Assembly (NCBI GenBank): GCA_029288195.1
Contig: JARFPR010000465.1
Span: 1-7,111 of the forward strand
Reading direction: 5' to 3'
DNA from: Gammaproteobacteria bacterium
Lineage (GTDB): Bacteria > Pseudomonadota > Gammaproteobacteria > GCA-001735895
Length of the DNA: 7,111 bases
The position numbers and the translations under genes are program-made. Every line of letters begins with the position of its first letter. The first letter of the stretch is position 1. Below, piece after piece: positions 1 to 5,503 of the stretch. Below the pieces are notes generated by a model. It was not told where the DNA came from. It did no database searches and saw only the letters and a program-made list of their open reading frames with translations.

Positions 1-392
1 GTGCTGGAATGACCGGCACCAAAATGGTCGTATTCCGATTCGGTTATTTTAGGAAAACCTGAAAGGCCATCTTTTTGCCGCATACCGGCCATTTGATCGC
101 GTCGACCGGTTAGTATTTTATGCGGGTAACACTGATGACCAACATCCCAGATCAGGCGGTCGTGAGGCGTATCGAACAAATAATGCAGCGCAATCGTGAT
201 TTCTACCGAGCCCAGTCCGGAGGCAAGGTGTCCGCCGGTGCTCGACAGGCTCTGCAACAGGAAAGCGCGAATCTCTTCCGCCAGTTCGGGCAACAGGTTT
301 TCGTCGAGCTCGCGCAAATCCACGGGGCTGTCGATCTGCGCCAGTATGGGAAAGGTTTCGCTAATTTTAGTCAATGAGTTGTTATCCAGCAC
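1..392 (-). CDS. dxs: 1-deoxy-D-xylulose-5-phosphate synthase, N-terminal part (cut by window edge)
   Basis: Dxs is the cytoplasmic thiamine-diphosphate enzyme that condenses pyruvate and glyceraldehyde-3-phosphate to DXP, the first step of the MEP isoprenoid pathway. Translating the minus strand from a GTG at 392 gives 130 codons that read clearly as a Dxs N-terminus. The family motifs are GGHLASGLG (residues 53-61, with the conserved catalytic-region His at 55), WDVGHQCYPHKILTGRR (82-98), a GFP segment at 112-114, and GAGHSS at 125-130. The rest, including the diphosphate-binding and transketolase C-terminal domains, lies outside the window. The GTG at 392 is preferred because AAGGAG lies 5 nt upstream and the N-terminal length suits the family. 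An in-frame GTG at 407 is a weaker alternative because it would precede that site. It follows ispA in the same direction, but the gap is occupied by the palindromic element at 394-660, which supplies the ribosome binding site. Confidence 0.95.
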   Translation of the reverse strand, partial: MLDNNSLTKISETFPILAQIDSPVDLRELDENLLPELAEEIRAFLLQSLSSTGGHLASGLGSVEITIALHYLFDTPHDRLIWDVGHQCYPHKILTGRRDQMAGMRQKDGLSGFPKITESEYDHFGAGHSS

Positions 393-393
393 G

Positions 394-426
394 AGTGCTC
401 CTTCCACATTATAATTGCGAGTTCAG
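394..426. repeat. Left outer inverted-repeat arm
   Basis: This 33-nt arm pairs with 628-660: 28 positions are Watson-Crick and two more (417 with 637, 421 with 633) are G-T wobble pairs. Mismatches fall at 405/649, 411/643 and 420/634. Read on the minus strand it holds TATAAT (413-408) and AAGGAG (403-398), the latter directly in front of the dxs start. Confidence 0.88.
398..403 (-). promoter_or_regulatory. Ribosome binding site of dxs, located in a repeat arm
   Basis: AAGGAG on the minus strand lies 5 nt before the GTG at 392 and decides that start. It sits in the left outer arm of the palindromic element. In an ispA-dxs transcript it can pair with the complementary CUCCUU encoded at 651-656, just after the ispA stop. 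Confidence 0.75.
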
Positions 427-438
427 TTAGCTTGTCAA
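408..438 (-). promoter_or_regulatory. Candidate sigma-70-like promoter pointing at dxs
   Basis: On the minus strand there is a perfect TTGACA (438-433) and a perfect TATAAT (413-408) with a 19-nt spacer, which is longer than the usual 16-18. The TTGACA is part of a hairpin stem and the TATAAT is in the outer arm. Transcription would begin near 401, inside the ribosome binding site, leaving a leader of only about 9 nt. This makes a working promoter for the GTG at 392 doubtful. Confidence 0.35.
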
Positions 439-523
439 CGTTCACGGCAAGGCGCGACTCGCAGGTAATGGCCACACCCTTGCCAAGAGAAGCAACGCAG
501 TCCGTGGGCGTTGACAAGCTAAC
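426..523. repeat. Hairpin of the left unit
   Basis: The outer stem is 15 bp and perfect: gttagcttgtcaacg at 426-440 with its exact complement at 509-523. A second short pairing, cacgg (443-447) with ccgtg (502-506), or alternatively ggcaagg (446-452) with ccttgcc (478-484), continues inside. The loop region holds no recognisable gene. Confidence 0.85.
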
Positions 524-530
524 CCGAGGG

Positions 531-628
531 GCGTCCCTGTGCTGTTCCGCAACCGCGTTGCAGTGCTTGACAAGGGAATGGCCCTTGCACGTCGCACTGC
601 GCCTTGCTGCGAAACAGCACAGGGACGC
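531..628. repeat. Hairpin of the right unit
   Basis: The outer stem is 16 bp and perfect: gcgtccctgtgctgtt at 531-546 with its complement at 613-628. After one mismatch it continues for 4 bp (548-551 with 608-611). Inside, gcagtgc (560-566) pairs with gcactgc (594-600), and caaggg (571-576) pairs with cccttg (582-587) around a 5-nt loop. The outer stem differs in sequence from that of the left unit. Confidence 0.86.
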
Positions 629-660
629 TGAATCCGTAATTACAATGTAGAAGGAGCACT
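628..660. repeat. Right outer inverted-repeat arm
   Basis: This arm mirrors 394-426 around position 527. On the plus strand it carries TACAAT (641-646) and AAGGAG (651-656), pointing outward, antisense into ispA. Its last bases 659-660 form the final two bases of the ispA TAG stop codon, so the arm overlaps the end of that gene. Confidence 0.88.
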
Positions 661-1564
661 AATGTTTCCGCTCGACAAACCAGGCCGAAATATACCTTAA
701 AATCTCGACCTCCTCACCAAATATCGAAAGTGCCTGTAACGCATTCTGATGTAGTTCCCGGGCTTTTTCATGTGATGCCTCAAGACCGATAATTGCGGGG
801 AAGGTCGGTTTATTGCGGGCACTGTCGGAGCCTTGAGTCTTTCCGAGGGTCGCGGTATCACCGGTAACATCGAGAATATCATCCTGAACCTGGAACGAAA
901 GACCAATATGCTTGGCATAGGAATCAAGCGCCTTGAATTGTTGCCGTGTCAGGTTGCTGGTGCTGAGTGCTACCAGTTGTATACAGGTGCGGATCAAGGC
1001 ACCGGTTTTATGAATATGCATGGTCTCGAGTTCGGCAATATTCAGCGTCTTGCCAACCGCAGCGAGATCGATGGCCTGGCCCCCGGCCATGCCGCGCGAA
1101 CCGGAAAACAGGGCCAGCTTTTCCATCATTTGAAGACGAGCCGCAGCATCATCGGTCATCTGTGGGTCGTGGCTGATGATGTAAAAAGCCAGCGCCTGCA
1201 GGGCATCGCCCGCGAGTATGGCCGTGGCTTCATCGAACTCGCGATGACAGGTGGGTCGGCCGCGCCTCAAATCGTCGTCATCCATGGCCGGCAGGTCGTC
1301 ATGGATCAGTGAATAGGCATGAATGATTTCAACTGCAGCGGCGGCGCCATCGACTCTTTCCAGGTCAATGCCCAGGGCTGATGCAGTTGCATATACCAGG
1401 ACCGGCCGCACCCTCTTTCCAGGAGCGAGCACTGCGTATCGCATCGCCTGGTGCAATCGCAGGGGATAAACATCGGCCTGGGGAAGCCAGTGATCGAGCG
1501 CTTTGTCTACTCTTTGCTGGAATTCTTCAACCAGGGACTCGAAGACCTGGGCATCAATCTTCAT
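659..1564 (-). CDS. ispA: Farnesyl diphosphate synthase (short-chain trans-prenyltransferase)
   Basis: IspA joins isopentenyl diphosphate to dimethylallyl and geranyl diphosphate to make farnesyl diphosphate, feeding quinone, undecaprenyl and other isoprenoid synthesis in the cytoplasm. At 301 residues it has normal family length. With the ATG at 1564 as residue 1, visible motifs are GKRVRP (49-54), the first aspartate-rich motif DDLPAMDDDD (89-98) followed by RRGRPTCH, GGQAIDL (161-167), and the second aspartate-rich motif QDDILD (227-232). All key residues are present. The ATG at 1564 is preferred over the adjacent in-frame TTG at 1567. The start overlaps the xseB end by 11 nt, so the two genes are probably translationally coupled. 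The TAG stop (661-659) takes its last two bases from the palindromic element. Downstream is dxs, the first enzyme of the pathway that supplies its substrates. Confidence 0.96.
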   Translation of the reverse strand: MKIDAQVFESLVEEFQQRVDKALDHWLPQADVYPLRLHQAMRYAVLAPGKRVRPVLVYATASALGIDLERVDGAAAAVEIIHAYSLIHDDLPAMDDDDLRRGRPTCHREFDEATAILAGDALQALAFYIISHDPQMTDDAAARLQMMEKLALFSGSRGMAGGQAIDLAAVGKTLNIAELETMHIHKTGALIRTCIQLVALSTSNLTRQQFKALDSYAKHIGLSFQVQDDILDVTGDTATLGKTQGSDSARNKPTFPAIIGLEASHEKARELHQNALQALSIFGEEVEILRYISAWFVERKH

Positions 1565-1799
1565 CAAGGTCTTCGAAGGGAACGGTCTGCTGCAAACCGT
1601 TTTTCTCGATCAATTGCTCAACGCGTATTTCGGCATTAGCAAGCGTATCCTGGCAGGTCTTTGCCAGCTTGATACCCTGTTCAAATTGCTCGAGGGATTC
1701 CTCCAGTCCCAGTTCACCCGATTCCATATTGCTGACAATTTTTTCCAGGTGCTGCAGGGATTTTTCAAAATCCTTGAGTTTGTCTTTGCTTTCAGCCAT
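1554..1799 (-). CDS. xseB: Exodeoxyribonuclease VII small subunit
   Basis: XseB is the small subunit of exonuclease VII, which with several copies bound to XseA degrades single-stranded DNA into oligonucleotides in the cytoplasm. The 81-residue product has the usual size and the family's helical pattern: FEKSLQHLEKIVSNMESGEL (about residues 9-28), then LEESLEQFEQGIKLAKTC and an ...RVEQLIE segment near 58-64, followed by an acidic tail. It would form a helical hairpin or coiled coil. Position directly before ispA is the common gammaproteobacterial arrangement and supports the call. The start at 1799 lies 28 nt after the radA stop. The ribosome binding site is weak (GAG 10-12 nt upstream), suggesting reliance on readthrough from radA. 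The large subunit gene xseA is not in the window. Confidence 0.93.
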   Translation of the reverse strand: MAESKDKLKDFEKSLQHLEKIVSNMESGELGLEESLEQFEQGIKLAKTCQDTLANAEIRVEQLIEKNGLQQTVPFEDLDED

Positions 1800-1827
1800 G
1801 TCGTTACTCGCAGTCGAATTATCGCCA

Positions 1828-3189
1828 TTATAATGTATCTACGGTATCAGCTAAATGACTGACCGGAATTAACTTGAGATCATTAAAGGTACCGCCTTTC
1901 GGCATATTGGCTTTTGGAATAATCGCCGTTTCGAATCCATGTTTACTGGCTTCGCGCAGCCGTTCTTCGCCGTTGGGCACGGGCCTTATCTCGCCCGATA
2001 GCCCAACCTCACCGAAAACCAGTGAACGCTGGTTTAACGGACGATCGCGATAACTGGAAAGAATAGCCAGCATGATTGCGAGGTCTGCTCCAGTTTCGGC
2101 AATTCGTACTCCGCCCACCGCATTTATAAATACATCCTGGTCGTAGAGCGGGACACCTCCATGGCGTTGCAAAATAGCGATCAGCATTGCCAATCGATTA
2201 GATTCGAGGCCGACGCTCAGGCGCCGTGGATGGCCGCCGTGGCATTCGCTCACCAGTGCCTGAATTTCGACTAGAAAAGGTCGCGTACCTTCTCGAGAAA
2301 CCATGACCACGCTGCCCGATACCGGTTCATCGTGTTGGGCCAGAAATATCGCCGATGGATTGCTGACCGGTTTCAGGCCTTCATCGGTCATGGCGAAGAT
2401 ACCGAGCTCGTTGACCGCGCCAAAACGGTTCTTAACCGCTCGAATCACACGGTAACGCGTCGATGCATCGCCTTCGAAATAGAGCACTGTGTCTACCATG
2501 TGTTCAAGTACCCGGGGCCCGGCTAGCTGGCCTTCCTTGGTAACATGTCCGACCAGGAAAATCGCGACGTTGGATTGTTTGGCGAATCTAACCAGCATTG
2601 CCGTGCTTTCTCTGACCTGGCTTACCGAGCCCGGTGCCGACTGCAGGCTGTTGCTGAATATTGTCTGGATCGAATCGATGACCATTACTGCCGGCTTGAT
2701 TGCATCGGCCTGTATGATGATTTCCTCAACGCAGGTTGAGCTTAATAATTTAAGGTTATCGCCGGGAAGATTGAGACGATTGGCGCGCAAACTAACCTGC
2801 TGCGGCGACTCTTCCCCGGTAACGTAAAGTGCATCCCGCGCCTGGCTAACCAGGGTCAGGCACTGTAACAGGATGGTCGATTTTCCGATTCCGGGATCGC
2901 CCCCCAACAGTACAACCGAGCCTTCCACCAGGCCACCTCCAAGTACGCGGTCGAGTTCGTCGATGCAGGTACCAAAGCGAGGTGTTTCACTGGTCGTAAC
3001 CTGGTCGAGGGTAATCACCTCGTCTCGTTTAGCAGTCCCATGCCAATTGGCCCTGGTGCCGGGGCCAGCAGGCAGGGCTGGTAACTCTTCGATACTGTTC
3101 CAGCTCTTACAATCGGGACATTGGCCCGACCATTTTGGCAACGCGGTAGCGCATTCCCGACACTGAAACTGGGCACTTTGCCTGGCCAT
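1828..3189 (-). CDS. radA: DNA repair protein RadA (RecA-like branch-migration ATPase)
   Basis: RadA (Sms) is a hexameric RecA-fold ATPase that helps process recombination intermediates and extend D-loops in homologous recombination. The 453 residues match the family length. In order: an N-terminal four-cysteine zinc finger (C10, C13, C24, C27, with WSGQCPDC between 20 and 27); Walker A GGDPGIGKST (96-105, Lys103); EES at 126-128; Walker B hydrophobic-D segment MVIDSIQT (169-176); the RadA-specific KNRFG motif (253-257); and a C-terminal Lon-protease-like domain from about 285 to 453 (NAVGG, GADLA, GEVGLSGEIRPV). The Lon-like domain lacks an obvious catalytic Ser-Lys pair, as is usual for RadA. 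The ATG at 3189 begins 1 nt after the yfjD stop, within or next to a short hairpin, so expression is probably coupled to yfjD. In E. coli radA sits elsewhere, beside serB, so this neighbourhood differs. Confidence 0.97.
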   Translation of the reverse strand: MARQSAQFQCRECATALPKWSGQCPDCKSWNSIEELPALPAGPGTRANWHGTAKRDEVITLDQVTTSETPRFGTCIDELDRVLGGGLVEGSVVLLGGDPGIGKSTILLQCLTLVSQARDALYVTGEESPQQVSLRANRLNLPGDNLKLLSSTCVEEIIIQADAIKPAVMVIDSIQTIFSNSLQSAPGSVSQVRESTAMLVRFAKQSNVAIFLVGHVTKEGQLAGPRVLEHMVDTVLYFEGDASTRYRVIRAVKNRFGAVNELGIFAMTDEGLKPVSNPSAIFLAQHDEPVSGSVVMVSREGTRPFLVEIQALVSECHGGHPRRLSVGLESNRLAMLIAILQRHGGVPLYDQDVFINAVGGVRIAETGADLAIMLAILSSYRDRPLNQRSLVFGEVGLSGEIRPVPNGEERLREASKHGFETAIIPKANMPKGGTFNDLKLIPVSHLADTVDTL

Positions 3190-3190
3190 T

Positions 3191-4477
3191 TCAATCCGGC
3201 CCGGATTGCATTTCGGTTATTTCCTGGGACAAGGAAATGCGTGCCGTCTTCACCATGTTGTTTTTAACCTGCATGATTTCGATCGGATAGTCGTTTATTT
3301 TTAAACTGGTGCCAGCCTCGGGAATAAACTCCATGTGCTCAAGGATCAGTCCGTTCAGGGTTCGGGGGCCCTCTACCGGCAGCAGTATTTCAAGGTTGCG
3401 GTTGATGTCGCGCACATGGGTCGAACCGTCGATCAGGAAACTGCCATCCACGTCCTGAAAAAAGTCCTGGTGCAGGGCGCTGGGATCGGTAGTGAATTCG
3501 CCGACAATTTCCTCAAGGATATCCTCGATCGTAACCAGGCCCTGGATATCGCCATACTCGTCGACGACAAAGCCAATCCGCCGCTTGTTTTTGCGAAAGT
3601 TTATTAATTGCGTGGTGAGTGGCGTTCCCTCGGGAATGAAATACCCCTCCCGGGTTAACTCGACCAGGCTGTCCGGATTGAACTCACCATTCAATATCAA
3701 CGGGAGTATTCTTCGCATCAAGGCGGTCCCGACCATGTTGTCAATGTTACCCGAGAAAATCGGAATTCGGGTATAGGAGAGATTGGTGATCAGTTTAAGC
3801 GTTTCATGCCAGTCGTCTTCGAGGTCAATGCCGATGATTTCGCTGCGTGGCACCATGATGTCATCGACCGTTACTTTTTCCAGGTCGAGTATGCTGAGCA
3901 ACATATCGCGGTGCGAGTCCGGAATTAATCCGCTGGTTTCGTGAACCGCGATACGCAACTCTTCGGAATTGAGTGCGTCCTGATCCAGGTTTTTATCGGA
4001 AATCAGGAACAGTTTTTGCACCAGTTTGGCCAACCAGTTGATAACCACGACCACGGGCATGAAAATCTGCGCCAGGGGTTGATAAACATAGGCGGCCGGC
4101 AGCGCTATTTTTTCCGGGTTGGCCGCCGCCAGGGTCTTGGGTGTAACCTCGGCGAACAGCAATAAAATCAGCGTCAACAATCCCGCGGCAATTGCAATGC
4201 CGGCCTCGCCATACAGGCGATAGCCGATATAGGTTGCCAGTTGCGTGATCAGGACGTTAATGAAGTTATTACCTAACAGGATCAGCGTAATCAGCTTGTC
4301 GGGGCGCTTTAGCAAGGCCACGGCACGCATTGCACCCCCATGGTTTTTGCCCGCAAGGTGCTTGAGTCGATAACGATTCAGACTCATAAGCCCGGTTTCC
4401 GAGCTCGAAAAGAAGGCTGACATCATGATCAAGGCGACGAAAACAATAAACAGCCAATATAACGGGATTTCGTTCAA
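3191..4477 (-). CDS. yfjD: CNNM/CBS-domain membrane protein, YfjD/CorB type
   Basis: This is an inner-membrane protein of the CNNM (DUF21) plus CBS plus CorC/HlyC-domain family, linked to Mg2+ (and Co2+) homeostasis or export; Salmonella CorB is a member. The 428 residues show membrane segments at about 7-25, 60-82, 91-110 and 125-150, with the CNNM signatures SSSETG (24-29) and AEVTPKTLA (109-117). A CBS pair follows: DDIMVPRSEIIGID (205-218) to about 265, and about 270-330 with DEYGDIQGLVTIEDILEEIVGEF. The C-terminal CorC/HlyC domain spans about 340-418. It closely resembles E. coli YfjD from memory. The start is a TTG at 4477 immediately after an in-frame TAG. The first ATG would fall at residue 18 and destroy the first membrane segment, so TTG is very likely. 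No ribosome binding site is visible. It lies 20 nt after ypjD, its partner in enterobacteria too. Confidence 0.93.
   Translation of the reverse strand: MNEIPLYWLFIVFVALIMMSAFFSSSETGLMSLNRYRLKHLAGKNHGGAMRAVALLKRPDKLITLILLGNNFINVLITQLATYIGYRLYGEAGIAIAAGLLTLILLLFAEVTPKTLAAANPEKIALPAAYVYQPLAQIFMPVVVVINWLAKLVQKLFLISDKNLDQDALNSEELRIAVHETSGLIPDSHRDMLLSILDLEKVTVDDIMVPRSEIIGIDLEDDWHETLKLITNLSYTRIPIFSGNIDNMVGTALMRRILPLILNGEFNPDSLVELTREGYFIPEGTPLTTQLINFRKNKRRIGFVVDEYGDIQGLVTIEDILEEIVGEFTTDPSALHQDFFQDVDGSFLIDGSTHVRDINRNLEILLPVEGPRTLNGLILEHMEFIPEAGTSLKINDYPIEIMQVKNNMVKTARISLSQEITEMQSGPD
3192..3208 (-). promoter_or_regulatory. Short perfect inverted repeat over the yfjD stop and in front of radA
   Basis: caatccgg (3192-3199) and ccggattg (3201-3208) are exact complements around one central base. 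In the leftward transcript the hairpin would include most of the yfjD stop codon and the GGA that is the only purine-rich stretch before the radA ATG at 3189. Ribosomes reaching the yfjD stop would open it. The pairing is seen directly; a role in coupling is inference. Confidence 0.4.
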
Positions 4478-4497
4478 CTAATTAATTTCGCTGAAGG

Positions 4498-5286
4498 TTA
4501 AAGGATGAACTCGAGAACCAGCTTGCTGCCGAAGAAAGCAAGCATCAGGAAAACGAATGCTGACAGGGTCCAGCGGATTGCGGTTTTGCCACGCCAGCCA
4601 AACTTGAAACGGCCAAATAGCAAAACTCCGAGAATAACCCAGCCGACAATCGATAAAACCGTTTTGTGCACCAGCTGTTGGGAAAATATATCTTCGAGGT
4701 AGACGAAACCGGTCAGTAGCGAGGCACTAAGACAGATAAAGCCAAAACCGAGAAACTGGAACAACAGGGTTTCCATATCATGTAGTGGCGGTAGATACCG
4801 AATAAAACCACCCGGATGATGCTGCCGTATCGAGTGATCCTGGTAAGCGAGTAATGCTGCCTGGAATGCGCCCAGAGTGATCAGGCTATAGGCGATTATC
4901 GATACCATGATGTGGCTCTTTATTTCGCTATTGCTGACGATTATCAAATGGTCGGCAAAATGGAGGCTGGCGATTAAACTGGCGCATCCACTTATCGGAA
5001 ACACGACGATACCGAGGCTTTCGATGCGACGATAAATGCTGCTCAGTAAAATCTGGATCGAGATCAACCATCCAATCAGGGAAAAAGCGGCGAAAAACCC
5101 AAGATTGAGACCCTCCGTCTGAATGATTACGGTGTTCAATGCCACCGCTTGCAACAGCATCGCCAGAACTGCGGGTGCCAGTGCAACCCAGCGTTGACGG
5201 TGTTTCGCACCCAGCTGTTTGAAAATTAAAAATGCGGACAAGCAATAGAAGAGGACGGCGAGCGCGCTTGCGGTGGTGGGGGACAT
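4498..5286 (-). CDS. ypjD: CcsA/cytochrome c assembly-like inner-membrane protein YpjD
   Basis: This is a polytopic membrane protein of the CcsA/CcmC-like cytochrome c assembly family in its YpjD branch. The 262 residues form about eight hydrophobic segments: near 5-23, 34-54, 62-82, 92-110, 126-146, 172-193, 208-225 and 239-261. Two histidines conserved in CcsA-like proteins can be seen: H125 (in SHIMVSIIAYSL) and H207 (in VHKTVLSIVGW). The C-terminal block FGWRGKTAIRW ... FFGSKLVLEFIL resembles the E. coli YpjD ending. The WWD haem-handling motif of true CcmC/CcmF proteins is not apparent, so a haem-delivery role is not supported here. In E. coli ypjD is divergent from ffh and followed by yfjD, and the same arrangement is kept here with one extra gene inserted before ffh. 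A functional link to YfjD and divalent cations is inference. Start ATG at 5286; the ribosome binding site is poor. Confidence 0.9.
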   Translation of the reverse strand: MSPTTASALAVLFYCLSAFLIFKQLGAKHRQRWVALAPAVLAMLLQAVALNTVIIQTEGLNLGFFAAFSLIGWLISIQILLSSIYRRIESLGIVVFPISGCASLIASLHFADHLIIVSNSEIKSHIMVSIIAYSLITLGAFQAALLAYQDHSIRQHHPGGFIRYLPPLHDMETLLFQFLGFGFICLSASLLTGFVYLEDIFSQQLVHKTVLSIVGWVILGVLLFGRFKFGWRGKTAIRWTLSAFVFLMLAFFGSKLVLEFIL

Positions 5287-5397
5287 TGTTTTCGATCAGT
5301 GGCTCAAGCTTCAAAGTGTAACTGAAAATCGGAATAACCGCACTAGCGTACCTTGCCTTATGCGATGTCGCGCAGGCCTTGCAATTTGTTGCATCAC

Positions 5398-5421
5398 TTG
5401 TGCAGGCAAATAATTGCACAA
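5398..5421. promoter_or_regulatory. Inverted repeat overlapping the candidate -35, possible operator
   Basis: TTGTGC (5398-5403) and GCACAA (5416-5421) are perfect 6-bp arms with a 12-nt spacer, and the right arm covers the candidate -35 element. It is placed where a repressor could act, but I cannot name a regulator. It does not fit the CRP consensus (TGTGA-N6-TCACA). Confidence 0.25.
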
Positions 5422-5444
5422 ATCCCGCAACCGTTTGCTATAAA
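5414..5444 (+). promoter_or_regulatory. Candidate promoter for the phosphodiesterase gene
   Basis: TTGCAC (5414-5419) and TATAAA (5439-5444) lie 19 nt apart, and the -10 is preceded by TGC, giving an extended -10 (TG at 5436-5437) that could make up for the long spacer. Transcription would begin near 5451, leaving a leader of about 53 nt. Judged by eye only. Confidence 0.45.
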
Positions 5445-5503
5445 TTCAGCGGTACGGTTGGAAGTTTCAGCGTTCGTTTCAGATAAATTTTTTATTAAAC
5501 TAT

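Larger units (their letters stand above)
394..660. repeat. Nested palindromic element (two inverted 130-nt hairpin units) filling the ispA-dxs gap
   Basis: Positions 394-523 and the reverse complement of 531-660 are diverged copies of one 130-nt unit, separated by 7 nt (524-530). The shared blocks, in the same order in both, are: the 33-nt outer arms; GCAAGGCGC at 447-455 against 599-607; GGCCA followed by CCCTTG; CAAG; and GCAACGC at 492-498 against 555-561. Each copy folds on itself (426-523 and 531-628) and the outer arms pair together (394-425 with 629-660), so a single strand would form a three-way junction. There is no believable coding sequence in it and no transposase nearby. The bases just outside the arms show no clear target duplication. 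The layout resembles MITE or paired-REP (BIME) elements; I do not recognise the family. Mobility is inference, whereas the symmetry is read directly from the sequence. Confidence 0.85.
5287..5503. other. Divergent intergenic region between ypjD and the phosphodiesterase gene
   Basis: This 217-bp spacer holds the starts of both transcription directions. I see no small gene and no tRNA in it. The right half is AT-rich and has a candidate rightward promoter (5414-5444). The middle has several TTGCA/TGTGCA-like words (5380-5420), including one 6-bp inverted repeat. On the leftward side TACACT (5320-5315) might serve as a -10 for ypjD, but no convincing -35 accompanies it. Confidence 0.6.

Noticed and set aside
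426..628. Integron attC site
   Set aside because: attC sites begin RYYYAAC and end GTTRRRY. The left hairpin has the opposite order (GTTAGC ... GCTAAC) and the right hairpin has neither box. No integrase or cassette genes are present.
432..650. A 72-codon open frame inside the palindromic element
   Set aside because: It runs through both hairpins and matches no protein I know. Its sequence is explained by the inverted repeats, so it is not called as a gene.
394..660. TPP riboswitch before dxs (Dxs uses thiamine diphosphate)
   Set aside because: The conserved TPP-box words such as CUGAGA are absent and the architecture, an inverted duplication, is different.
662..700. A 12-codon reading frame (ATG at 662) with AAGGAG 5 nt upstream, antisense to the ispA end
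   Set aside because: The ribosome binding sequence is the mirror copy in the right arm, and the frame is only the reverse strand of the ispA C-terminus; nothing supports its translation.
833..1312. 159-codon open frame on the plus strand
   Set aside because: It lies entirely antisense to ispA, whose motifs are complete; a shadow frame.
1827..1855. Promoter for xseB on the minus strand (TATAAT at 1832-1827)
   Set aside because: The hexamer comes from the palindrome cattataatg at the radA stop, and the -35 position (TTTAGC) matches at only half the sites.
4928..5419. 163-codon minus-strand frame reaching into the divergent spacer
   Set aside because: It overlaps ypjD in another frame and has a low-complexity, non-membrane composition unlike any known protein; a shadow frame.
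5398..5421. CRP-cAMP binding site in front of the phosphodiesterase gene
   Set aside because: The arms TTGTGC/GCACAA with 12-nt spacing do not match TGTGA-N6-TCACA; kept only as a nameless inverted repeat.
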